Shown here: positions 11,435 through 21,440 of the stretch, piece by piece | Numbering within the stretch: the stretch's first letter is position 1 | Layout of the letters: every line of letters starts with the position of its first letter | Source: Druceiella hillmani | Taxonomy: Eukaryota; Arthropoda; Insecta; Lepidoptera; Hepialidae | NCBI GenBank assembly: GCA_039881145.1 | Contig: JAYKKI010000015.1 | Location: forward strand, 25,504,001-25,568,000 | Direction of reading: 5' to 3' | DNA length: 64,000 nt | The notes under the pieces: generated by a model | Databases searched by the model: none | Seen by the model: the letters and a program-made list of their open reading frames with translations, nothing else | Told to the model about the DNA's origin: nothing | Position numbers and translations under genes: made by a program

Positions 11435-12040
11435 TGATAAAGATAAATGAAGCCGTGGATATAACTAGTTTTGTTATAATATCGAATACATTTTAAGAAA
11501 TTAAACTTGCGATTTTCATAAACCAATTTAGGAGTTACATATCTTTTTGCATTGCTACTCTATGTTTCCTAAACTTAAAATAACAAATAAAAGATTTCCT
11601 CAACACTTTTTCTTTACTTACTAAACTTTCACCTACTGTAAATGAATTAAAAATTGTGAAATCGCAGTAATTTTAGTAATTCTCCATATGATCGTATTTG
11701 TGTTTTCAGACAGGTAATACACGTATATTTTCGATAACTTTTACTTCCATTTGAGGTTGAAAAGGCAAAATAATTTTAAAAAAATAGAAAAATCTGCAAA
11801 ATCACAAAATATGTCAATTAACTCGTATATTATGTCAAACCGTTTCAGTTTCTATACTATTAACATACGTTTTTTCTATATTATTAACATATGTTTTTTA
11901 TTTATTATTTTTATAACCTAATTAAAATGGTACTCGGTGTATCATTAACGTGCTCCGTTTAATTTTAAAGAAAAGCCTATAAATCAACATAATCACGACT
12001 GTAACGCATTTTTTTGAAGTGATTTCTATTACTAAACAAA
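11435..12040 (-). repeat. Right arm of the large inverted repeat
   Basis: Reverse-complement partner of 9208-9800. Small insertions and deletions distinguish the arms; for example, this arm has two ATTAACATA(C/T)G(T)TTTT repeats near 11860-11900 that the left arm lacks. Just outside the arm (12060-12115) lies GTAGTTTCGGAGATTACCTC and a CAAACTTACAAACAC block, a wording common in untranslated parts of insect transposons. The unit may therefore extend further. Confidence 0.85.
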
Positions 12041-12520
12041 TTTTAAATTTTTTAAATTGGATGAGTAGTTTCGGAGATTACCTCCTACATCCAAACTTAC
12101 AAACACTTCTTTTATCGCTCTGAATTACTAATTTTAGTCCTCATAAAACATCATACCGGGCACTATATATGGAAATTGGTTCTTAAGGAGTGAAGTTTTA
12201 AACAAATAAATCACGATTTTACCTCCGTGGTTATAAAAAAGCTCATTGAAATTGAAGGAAGGGCTAGTGGCAAGAAAATTTGACGTAATTGCAAATATTT
12301 ATTTATAAACTATACACACGTTATAAATTTTGATAAAGCTATTATGAAAATAAAGCCGACAGTTTTATTACCTGAATTATTCTTGTGTGATGAACTCTTC
12401 GTCCGATAGTATCATAAACTATTATGAATTTAATTATAGGTTGGTTGATGTTTGAGTCGCAAATATGACCTGTGCTGGAACATTAACAAAACTTTTATTT
12501 TTATCGATAATTCTAAAGTA
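12041..12520. other. A+T-rich spacer with transposon-like wording at its start
   Basis: The first 100 bases resemble noncoding portions of insect mobile elements (see the right arm entry). The rest, up to the mariner end at 12521, shows nothing recognisable. Confidence 0.35.
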
Positions 12521-12614
12521 TTGGGTTGGCTAATAAGTAATGAGCGGTTAGTACTTTTATAATTTTTTATTACATTTCCAATTTAAAATTAATTAATCAT
12601 TGATATAATAATCA

Positions 12615-13215
12615 TCATCAGCAGGTAATGGATAGCATCCGCGCAAAATTCAGGTGGCTTCGAATGAAAAAAATGTCCTTAAATCTGTTGTAGGTGGTGT
12701 TCACCATCAAAGTATTTTTTTCACGTAAGACGTTGCTGAACAATCTAAACAAACAAGTCAGTGGGTGCAAGTTCTGGGAAATATGGAAGACGAGGTATCT
12801 GTATTCTATCAAAATCAAAAACTTTGAGACTGGTGTTTTTGGTCATGTGACTTTAAAGATGGTGTTTTTGGTCATGTTACGGTTACGGCTGGTCTAGGTT
12901 AAGTTACGCAGTACCCATCCACCGTATTTGAAGCTTTGTCCTGAGCTGTGTAAATTATTCTCTATGGTTTCTTGGGAGCATCCGAGCTCAGTTGCTAGAT
13001 AGCGTATCGTTAAGCGGCTATCTTTTTTAATTAACAATTTAATGTCGCTTTTTCTATCGCTACCCTACTCCACTGATCGATAAGAGCGTGGTTCATCACG
13101 CAGGGAAAAATTGCCCCTACAAAACCGCTGGAACCATCGTTTTGTAGTAGCTTCAGATATTATTTCATGAGCTACGCGTTGGTATATTATGCCTAACTTC
13201 GACAGCAGAGTGACC
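12615..13215 (-). pseudogene. Mariner transposase relic, catalytic middle deleted
   Basis: Reading the minus strand, about 13140-13080 encodes KRWFQRFCRGNFSLRDEPRS, the linker before the second helix-turn-helix. About 13003-12948 encodes LATELGCSQETIENNLH, that helix-turn-helix. About 12935-12910 encodes a KYGGW remnant of the conserved WVP(H/R)xLT motif. The sequence then jumps to the C terminus: an LPYFPELAPTD remnant near 12795-12756 corresponding to the HPPYSPDLAPSD block, then FDGEHHLQ and a CADAIHYL block near 12650-12620. Roughly 150 residues with the first two catalytic aspartates are missing. A 29-bp-period direct repeat (TGGTGTTTTTGGTCATGT at 12831 and 12860) sits at the deletion point. 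Several stops and frameshifts occur. It is non-functional. Confidence 0.75.
12831..12877. repeat. Direct repeat at the mariner deletion junction
   Basis: The 18-bp word TGGTGTTTTTGGTCATGT occurs at 12831-12848 and again at 12860-12877, between the N-terminal and C-terminal parts of the transposase relic. It looks like filler from the repair event that removed the catalytic core. Confidence 0.8.
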
Positions 13216-13555
13216 ATATTGGTACTAGTAGTGTAAACAGTTACTCACATGCATCTTATGGTCGTCCATATATTATGAGTGTTAATAATGCAGTCTTAGT
13301 TACTACTGAATTTGTGAGAGCTTGTCGCCATCTTTACATATCTTTGATCATGGAAGCTTCTAGAATGTTCCCATATTTTCTAAATACTTTTCGAAAAAAT
13401 GTTCATCACTTTTTAACCAAATACCTATTATAATATTTATTTACACAAAAAAAATAAAAATAAACAGAGACCATCATTTTTTTGTTAATGTAATGTTATA
13501 GATTAAATATATTTGTTCATGCGAAGCCAAAGAAAAAAATAACAGCCAATTTAGG

Positions 13556-16371
13556 AAGACACATGAATAAAATTAGATGTTTTGACTATGAGTTTGAATC
13601 TGAAAATAAATTTTACAACTGTGTCATGTCATGAATTTTAATCATATCAGTGTTTTGATACGTGATAATAGCGAAGATTACTATTAAAACGCGTTTGCAT
13701 TTAATATTAGAAATTAATCTTGCCAAATTTTTCAGTGTTAGCCTGATTGAAATAAACATCTCAGCTTATTTATAATATTCCCATCCTTATTTTATTTTAA
13801 TAAACTTACTTTGGAATTGCTTTCGATGGAAGAAAGCTATACTAATTAGGTAATTCATGCAAAATAGCTTGTTTAAAAATTATAGTACTTTACTAGGAAT
13901 ATTAGCAAAGGAATTATAATGTCCATTTTTGTATTTCTCACTCAAATTATTTTGAAAACAGGCAACAGTTTCCGTTTCTTTCCATTCCAAAATTATAATG
14001 TGCATTACATGCTTATAAACATTTATTATTAAAATATATTAATTACATTTATGTATTCGCATTTTTCTTTTATACATTTAGACCATATTTAGGAAGTACT
14101 GTAATTACCACAACGCAAACAAGAATACGTTCGCATGGAAAAATTTGTTAAAATATTAATTATAATCAGACATCTGGTGTGTTACATTATAGTTGAATTG
14201 TGCGAGTTTTGAGGCAGCACTCTTGTACCGGGATATCAGTCTGCAACATATTGATACTCCAAGCTCCAGCCACTAAATATATGTTTTTGTATAACCTAAT
14301 ATTTTTGGACCCTAATATTTTTATCAAATATGTGTTGTATTTATCAATATCAAAATTTTTCAAAAATTTTACTACTGAACTGTACAATAATTTTACAAAA
14401 ATGCATGAATATATTTTATGCATCATTTAGGCTGCGTACTAAACTATTGTATTTTACAGTCTACGGACTCATAGATTTGCTCAAAAAATTATAATAGACT
14501 TTTTCCCTATTTTTAAATTTTCTCTGCAGATAATCTGTAGTGAGAAATGATCTGAAAGTATGTCATGATAGGGCGTCAATGTCACTAACAATAAATAGGA
14601 ACAATGACAAACAATTATGTATGTAGAAATGAAAAATGACAAACAATTATGCATGTAGAAGAAAAAAGGATATTTATTGGGAAAAACGTGGAGCTTTTTA
14701 CTTATATAAGAAGGTTTAGTTTGTCAACGGATTATGCATCTCACGATATTTCTTATATTTTTCAATCCTATCCGTAAATATATCGTATTCGAGAAATATG
14801 ATTATGTAATAATTGTATTATTACTGCGGTTTCCATAATTCCTATTCATATATTAGCTTGCATTTACGAATTTTTTTGTTATTTTAATTTCCTTTTTACT
14901 ATTCTACTCGACCTGAAATTTTATTTTTAAAGAACAATCTATTTTAGATTTCAGGTATTGTACATGCTTTCTTTAGCTTATTAATAGAAATAAGACCACA
15001 AATATGTTACAATCGCATTAAACAATATTAAAGTAGATCTGATCAGCAATTTATGGTTTTTCTCATGGTAATTTGGTATGAGAATCATTTTTAATTTATT
15101 TGCATTTCATTACATGTATTTTTTCAGTTGGTTTATCGTGCTACATAAAGTGCAAGAAAGAGACTGTGAAACCAACATATCGATAAATACAATCTTAATT
15201 AAAAATAATTACAATGATCGGTATTTATAATATTAGATATTGAATATATAAATATTTGGATATTGGATCTTTATGTATCAGAGATATATACTCTTTAACT
15301 TTATTTTTCTCTGTTATTATATATCTGTAGTATATTAGTGATAAATGAAAAAGGTAAATTTACACTTATTTTATGTATCTGTATATAAGAGACACGTCCT
15401 CTTAAATATATTATATATTACCCCGAATTATCCGTTTTTAAATTGATACAAGGTTTTAAATTTCAATATAATTATTATTAATTTATGTTTAATGTTTTTA
15501 TTTAATTGAATACTAGAGGATTCATATTTTTAATCGTGATTCTATTTATTCGAAATGTTTATAAATAAATAAGCTCAAACTTAATATCCCAGAGTTACCG
15601 TCATGAAAAAAATCTATAATAATTTCAGATGCTTTATATATGATTAAATAAATGATAAAATCCTCCACGTATATAAAGAACTTTTATCCGTCCGTTAATG
15701 CTCTTTATTACGTTAATTTACGTTTAAACATAGTCATTAAAAAGTTTTGCTATGATATCAGATTGCGCTAAATAGGATAAACTAATGTAACATTATACGA
15801 AATTGTCTGAACATTATTTTTGATAAGCTGTTTTATTTGGGTATAATTTAAATGCTTTAATTGGTTTACAAATAATTGTAATTTTGTACCAGTAACTAAA
15901 AATAATAAATTCAATGTCTTAACAAATTTAAAAGCCTTCATAGCTCTTTAATGGTTATAAATCAAAAACCTCTCAATGGAAATATCGTCATTCACTTTTT
16001 GAGTTTTAAACGTTAGCTGATTAATTGAGAGTGTTCGAGTATGGAATTAATACTAGATGAAAAATATTTTGCTCATTTTACTTTAATTATTTTTAGTACT
16101 ATTATAATTTATTACTTATAATAACGAACTCTTTCAAAATATTATGAATACCAGATATGTCCTTTACCGGGACATCCATATTTATTATCGTAATTTGCGA
16201 GCAATGGGTCGAATTCTCTTAACAATTCCATACATTACGAATAATTTTCATTATTGAAGCAAAGCTTTGCAACACACGTTTTAGGATAAGGAGTCAGCAT
16301 AGAAAAGCCAGTGACATGAAATGGAAGTGACATCACACCAGCGCAGGAACGTCGATGCGACAGCCTATATC
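13556..16371. other. A+T-rich sequence between two mariners
   Basis: No gene recognised. Two short frames of 79 and 76 codons overlap on opposite strands at 14187-14430, and neither resembles a known protein. A small tandem duplication lies at 14602-14660. The last ~70 bases before the mariner (16300-16371) are G+C-richer and may belong to the same original sequence as 17656 onward. Confidence 0.45.
14602..14660 (+). repeat. Two-copy tandem repeat, ~34-bp period
   Basis: AATGACAAACAATTATGTAT, then GTAGAA, is repeated once with a T-to-C change after about 34 bases. Confidence 0.8.
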
Positions 16372-16373
16372 TA

Positions 16374-16404
16374 CGAAGGGGTGTTTTTAAGTTCGCGGAA
16401 TGGA
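16374..16404 (+). repeat. Mariner left inverted terminal repeat
   Basis: This 31-bp end pairs with 17623-17653. The TA at 16372-16373 is one copy of the target duplication. Confidence 0.9.
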
Positions 16405-16558
16405 AAGTTAGGCTATTTAGTTAGTAAAGGTGATTAAAGGAATGATAGCTGGTTAAGTAACTCATTATTAGTATAAATACCAAGTTTTATCATAATCGGA
16501 TCATTAGCCTTTGAACTATCGTCGAACAAACGACTCAATCTTGAAGAAAGTCTGAACT

Positions 16559-17587
16559 GTGGAAAAAATCGTATACCGCGCCGTTATAAAGTTCCTTACC
16601 AAGCAAGGAATGTCGGTTTAAAATATACTGAAAGAGATGCCATTTGTTTACGGGGAGTCTTGCCCGGATAAAACCATGGTTTACAAGTGACATAGTCTCT
16701 TTAAACAGGGTAGAGACTCACTTGAAGACGACCTACGCCCCGGTCTGCCGATAGAAATTACTACTCCGGAAATTATTGAAAAAGTTTAATAATTAGTATT
16801 GGAAGATGCCAGACTAAAGAAGAAATAGCTTGCAGAGATGCTTGAGTTATTGGATATAACAATTTTTAAAATTCGCCACGATAATCTTGGCATGACAAAG
16901 GTCAGAACGAGATGGGTGCCGAGAATGCTCACACTGTTTCAAAAACAACGCCACATGGAGTGTTCTCGCGCGTTTTTGGACCTCTATAGTGAAAACAAGG
17001 ATCGACTATTGAGTCAAATTGTTACTGAAAACGAAACTTGGGTTCATCATTATGAACTTGAGTTCAAACAAGACTCAATGCAGTGGCATAAAAAAGGCAC
17101 ACCACCACCCAAGAAGTTTAAGATGTCACAGTCGGCTGGAAAAATCTTGGCGACAGTATTTTGGGATTCAGAAGGGATCCTGTTGATGGATTATAAAGAT
17201 AAAGGTGTTTCTATAACCAGAAACTACTATGCGTTAGTTCTAGAGAGGTTGAAAGAAGCAATCAAAGAAAAAAAGGGGGAAATTGCCAAAGGTGTCCTGC
17301 TTTTGCACGACAATGCGCTCCTTCACACGAGCCGCGTTCCGCTGACCGCCCTGCACAAGGTGGGCTTCGATATTTTAGAACACTCACTCTACAGTCTTGA
17401 CCTGGCTCCTTGTGATTATTATTTGTCTCCAAACCTTAAAAAATAACTTCGTGAAAAGAAGTTTTCAAGCGATGAAGAAATGAAGAATGCCATTTCAGCT
17501 TATTTTTCGGGCAAGGACCAAACATTTTTTTATGATGGTATACATGAACTAATCAAAAGATCTGAAAAAAATGTATTAGAAAAATAA
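16559..17587 (+). pseudogene. Mariner transposase, one frame with six stops
   Basis: Mariner transposase cuts and pastes the element at TA sites. From a GTG at 16559 (probably the former ATG, followed by EKIVYRAVIKFLTKQGMS) the frame runs 342 codons to TAA at 17585, the usual family length, with no insertion or deletion. In-frame stops lie at 16619, 16688, 16787, 16790, 16826 and 17444. Recognisable parts are the N-terminal helix-turn-helix, the DDLRPG(R/L)P linker near residue 65, WVPRML near residue 118, then the catalytic domain. The second and third catalytic aspartates are present (HDNA, 17309; LAPCD, 17414), with exactly 34 residues between them. The first, normally in (G/E)DETW, is Asn (codon 17030-17032). 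The longest open stretch is 16838-17446. The tail LREKKFSSDEE to VLEK continues in frame after the last stop. It is inactive. Confidence 0.93.
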
Positions 17588-17622
17588 AAATAATTTTGTA
17601 TTGTTATTCTCACTCCTTATCC

Positions 17623-17653
17623 TCCATTCCACGAATTTAAAAACGCCCCCTCG
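17623..17653 (-). repeat. Mariner right inverted terminal repeat
   Basis: Partner of 16374-16404. It lies 36 bp after the transposase stop, and TA at 17654-17655 closes the insertion. Confidence 0.9.
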
Positions 17654-17655
17654 TA

Positions 17656-18640
17656 TACTCTTTTAAACCGCGTTTATAAACGTGTTGATACGGAAGCTGC
17701 ACACCGGTATCGACAGTGCCCCGTCCGTGTTCTAACTCTGTTGCTGGGTCATCTGTCTTTTTTTAAAGAAATTATATGTAATAGAGTGCCTTTGTTCTTA
17801 TTACATTTGCATGTCGTATAGTAAACACCTTATAATTTTATTTAATTTGAGGTTTACATTGTCGTGATAATTGTAAACAAGTGACGTTCTTAGAACAAAT
17901 CCTTTAAATATGTGGCAAATATTTTTTAATTAATTTAGTTATAAATTATAAATCATTATTTATATAATTTTTAAGATTTTATTTTATTTCTGTGAGGGAA
18001 GTAAGAGAGAAAGAGACACTCTTCTAAACATGTATAGAGAAAAGCGTAAAGAGATTTGCTTCTCTCGTACGCCTGCTCATCGTCGTTTTTGCCCGTTGTC
18101 GTCGCAAAACTGATGTCCTATCAATCTTGTAAATTATACAACTGTCACAACCTTATTTAATGCGCTTTCTAGCAGTCTAGTCGACTCGAGTAAACTGCTA
18201 GAAAGCTCACGAAAACTGCGGGTAATAATCTGCATGTTATTCCATCGTACGAACATAACAGGTTACAAACTAATGTATATATTTATAATATTAACAAGAA
18301 CGTAATAATTATGTGCTTATTATATCCCGTAGTTTCGTTAACCTATCCAAGGTTTTATTAAGGCTAAACATTTTACCAAACCGTTCATTTCTTATTCATA
18401 AATCAAGAAAACTATTATTATACTGCGACTTTATCATGTGTTCATGTTCTGCTTTAATATTCTCCTTTTAGCGTTTTTAAAATCACTTTAAAGTCAATTT
18501 TTTGTGCGGAGTTATTAATGAAACGAAGGTGACGTCATAGTAGTGAAAACCGAAAGTATTCTCTGCTTTGCCTTCTTATAAAATTTCCTTAAATTGCGTC
18601 ATCTTGGGGCGGGGTTGAATTGAATTGCAGAAACATTCAT
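17656..18640. promoter_or_regulatory. G+C-richer stretch with promoter-like words
   Basis: This region is distinct from its A+T-rich surroundings. It contains a GAGAGAAAGAGACAC tract near 18005, a TCATCGTCGTTTTTGCCCGT block near 18078, a cAMP-response-type palindrome TGACGTCA (18531-18538), a CTTATAAAA TATA-like word near 18573 and a GGGGCGGGG GC box near 18605. No coding frame follows. It may be a promoter fragment, an old first exon or part of an unrecognised repeat; short words of this kind also occur by chance. Confidence 0.2.
18164..18206. repeat. Perfect hairpin, 13-bp arms, 17-nt loop
   Basis: GCTTTCTAGCAGT (18164-18176) and its exact complement (18194-18206) flank a loop that contains overlapping GTCGAC and CTCGAG palindromes. 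Confidence 0.85.
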
Positions 18641-20640
18641 AACTCGTAGCAATATTTCATAACTTTTAGGTAAACATAAGTGAATGGAATTACACGGCCT
18701 TTTAATTGTAGCTTGTGTCATGGTTCTGTTGTAAAATTAATATTTATCAGATAATTTAGTACTTTTTTAAAATTGGCCGTTGCTATCTGTGGCAATATGA
18801 AATAAAATAAATTTATGGTACTCTACTTCAAAATAACTATATTTAGGAAATGTTATAATAATTTCGTTTCCTTAATTACGTTGGTCGTAGAAGTGAATAG
18901 CTTTAAAGCAAACGTTTTGCCACGTGTATATGTGATATTATTATTTACTAGTTGCGCCGACGCAACTCCTTTCGCTTGGAATTCGGGATAAAAAATATCA
19001 TTAGGAATTGATATGTATTTTTTTTTAAATTTCTTTATCTCTTTGAACTTTATGAGCATAAAGTTTACTAAAAACTCCAATAAATGGCAGTACCATATCG
19101 TAATATATCAATCAGCGTAAAGATACAAATTTGAACAAGGGCTTAGAAATAAGATTTCAAATAACAGTCATATTTCAAATACAAAAATCTGACACATATG
19201 TCATAAATAGTGAATACAGGAAAATTCATAAGAAAAATACAATTTGTAAAATACCAACAAAATTTTTAATTTTTCTCATGGTCAACAATCTTCAAATTGA
19301 ATTTCTATTAACAATATTGAAAATGAAGTGTTATGAGAATCTTAGGCATTAATAATGATTGCGTCACATATCTATTTCATACAAATTATTATGATAAACG
19401 ATTGAAAATATTATGTTATTTCATTCTGTCAGTATAATTAAACTCATTATTGTGAAAGTTTAACAGATATTTTTAAAAAATCTTTCTTTATATTCCTAAA
19501 GATTATTTGCTTATTTACAATTTATCTCGTGTAATGAAGTTCACAAGTGAATATCTCCTTGAGATTTAAAATTTTTGTACGTATAAATGTTAATATAAGA
19601 TACACAGACAATCCCAAAAAAGCGGTTTTATTAAGTGGAGATTAAGGATTTTAATAAAGAATTTCAGATATTGAACATTATTAAATCGATAAGTATAATA
19701 ATTCCATTAAATCAAATAATAGTACTCTATTGCCTTAGAATATACATAGGTTGTTTCATTTTTACTTCATTTATTTTTTAAACTCATCATGCCAGATATT
19801 TCCATAAATAGGAAAACTTGGAAGACGCAAAATAAAAAAAGGAATTACCCGGTTTATAGGTCCTCTAAAACTCTATTAATTTTATGATTTCATAAGTGAT
19901 TCTTCCCAGATTCGAAATTATTTGTTTGTCATATAAACATGTCTAGAAACTAATAAATCTCTAAGTACGGGTAGAACACGCACTACGAGTGTCCCATACG
20001 CATTCAGGTAGTTTTATTAATCTTTTTTACAAATGTTTATTTAGTTTTGTCACCATATAAATACATTGCCTAGTATATCTTACTTGCAGTAGCATTTTGG
20101 TCAAGTAATTAAAAATAACTCTCCGGCAAACTTTAAGTAAAATTCCAGTAACGCTTTGCTCATAAGTGTGACTTTAGGATTTACTTAGATAGACGACAGA
20201 GATATAGTTTGTGATAAATTATAACAATACACCTAGATATATTTTAAGTAAAGTTTTAAACAAATATTAATTTTGGAATCCTTATAAACTTCTCTTTCGA
20301 TTGATACTTCATACGATACCTATTAGTTAAGTAAAAACAAGATATTCGCGTATTTTTGTCTCCTCAAATATTTGCATGTGAACTTCATTGAGGGATAACT
20401 ATTGAGATATTGGTTAAAACGAGTTAACATGCTCTATCGTTATGTTGAATTTTAAATTTCTATATACATTATATGCTCTCTGCGAAAAAAATTTGGATCG
20501 TTTTAGCAATGACTCTACAATGATCTTGTATACGTTTCTAAAATCATATAATCCTTAAATTGTTATGGGTCGCACTATGAATTGATCTAATTATCATGTG
20601 TGCAAGATATTCGAGTATTTAAAGAAAGAAACCTTTCTAG
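18641..20640. other. A+T-rich sequence, nothing recognised
   Basis: Short chance frames only (for example 75 codons minus at 18853-19080, 73 codons plus at 19131-19352). No structured repeat was seen. Confidence 0.5.
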
Positions 20641-20669
20641 TACTTTATTTGCTACTCTAAAATATTTCA

Positions 20670-20840
20670 ATCAATATTGGTATATAGGAAGCATAAATTT
20701 CAAGTTTCTACATCAAACGCTTTTACAGAATAACTGATGTGACAAACGTGCAGAGTGATAGCCAGACGAACACGTGAGTGATCTTATCATGTTTTGATTT
20801 TTTCTTTCTGAAATATAAAAAACTAAAAACTAAATTTTAC
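20670..20840 (+). repeat. Dispersed noncoding repeat, 3' part
   Basis: The block AAATTTCAAGTTTCTAC, TCAAACG, a GTGACA(A/G)A block, a CAGACGAAC block and GTGAGTGATCTTAT corresponds step by step to 40344-40440. A minus-strand copy lies at 61778-61920. The wording matches a noncoding repeat type I recall as widespread in insect genomes, which ends in a run of GACAGACGGAC and a GGTTCCGTTTTT block. I cannot assign it to a named family with certainty. Confidence 0.5.
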
Positions 20841-21362
20841 GAATGAACTTGAATTCGATTGTTTTAAAATAGCATTTTTAATTATAATGAAAGATGCTAC
20901 TTTAAAATTATTTTATTAAGATAAGTGTCGGTTGTTTCTTTGTTTTTTTACTTTATCCATATTGTCATAGACGTTTCTGATGGTTACAGTTTTTAAAACA
21001 ATTTATTCTTAATTTTTATATAAACTGATTATATAATTTTTCCACCAAAGCATGATATAAAAGTTGGTTACGATTTTATTAATCTCCAAATTAAAAGTTT
21101 TACGTAATGGGTTTCATTTTAATTTAAGGAAATATTTGACAAAATATGTATCCAAATTAAATAATGAATTATTTACTTTCTTGTTGATTATGTAAAATTG
21201 CTGTTTATAGTCGTAATATAAGCCTTGATATTTTGGAGCTTTTGCCATCGGTAGCATTTGACTTATGCTAACAAAATCATAAAAAAAAATTAAATTTAAA
21301 AATGTTTACAAAACCCACGACGGATAAATGGAATTGAAAATGTTATAATTAAAAACGATTAA
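20841..21362. other. A+T-rich sequence, nothing recognised
   Basis: Nothing supported in this stretch between two dispersed repeats. Confidence 0.5.
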
Positions 21363-21440
21363 ATTTTTTTTTTAAATCCCCGACTAAAAGAAAGTAAGAA
21401 TATTTTAATATAATTACCGACCCAAGAAAATCCATCGTGT
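21363..21440 (+). repeat. Dispersed repeat copy, inverted partner of 300-375
   Basis: It shares CCGACTAAAAGAAAGTAAGA and the following CCCAAGAAAA block with the reverse complement of 300-375. A small CCCACG/CGTGGG hairpin lies 130 bases downstream (21570-21588) and may be part of the same unit. Confidence 0.6.

Larger units (their letters stand above)
12521..13555 (-). mobile_element. Internally deleted mariner (Hsmar1/cecropia-like ends)
   Basis: The plus-strand left end, TTGGGTTGGCTAATAAGTAA followed by TGAGCGG, is a mariner inverted terminal repeat. It directly follows a TA at 12519-12520, the expected target. The partner end is eroded; the only candidate is an AACAGCCAATTTAGG stretch near 13541-13555, so the right boundary is uncertain. 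The minus strand carries recognisable N-terminal and C-terminal transposase pieces but lacks the catalytic core. This is a different mariner lineage from the element at 16374, judging by both its ends and its protein motifs. Confidence 0.75.
16374..17653 (+). mobile_element. Full-length mariner (DD34D) transposon, decayed
   Basis: The element is 1280 bp, typical for mariner, and is flanked by TA at 16372-16373 and 17654-17655, the expected target duplication. Its inverted ends begin CGAAGGGGTGTTTTTAAGTT and CGAGGGGGCGTTTTTAAATT (read inward). They match at 27 of 31 positions, and all four differences are transitions. One transposase gene fills the interior. The flanks on both sides are G+C-richer than the general background, so the element probably landed inside a distinct older sequence. 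It has no intact protein and could only be moved by a transposase supplied from elsewhere. Confidence 0.93.

Noticed and set aside
14187..14430. Two overlapping frames on opposite strands
   Set aside because: Both are under 80 codons, A+T-biased and unlike any family. Antisense open frames are common in such DNA.
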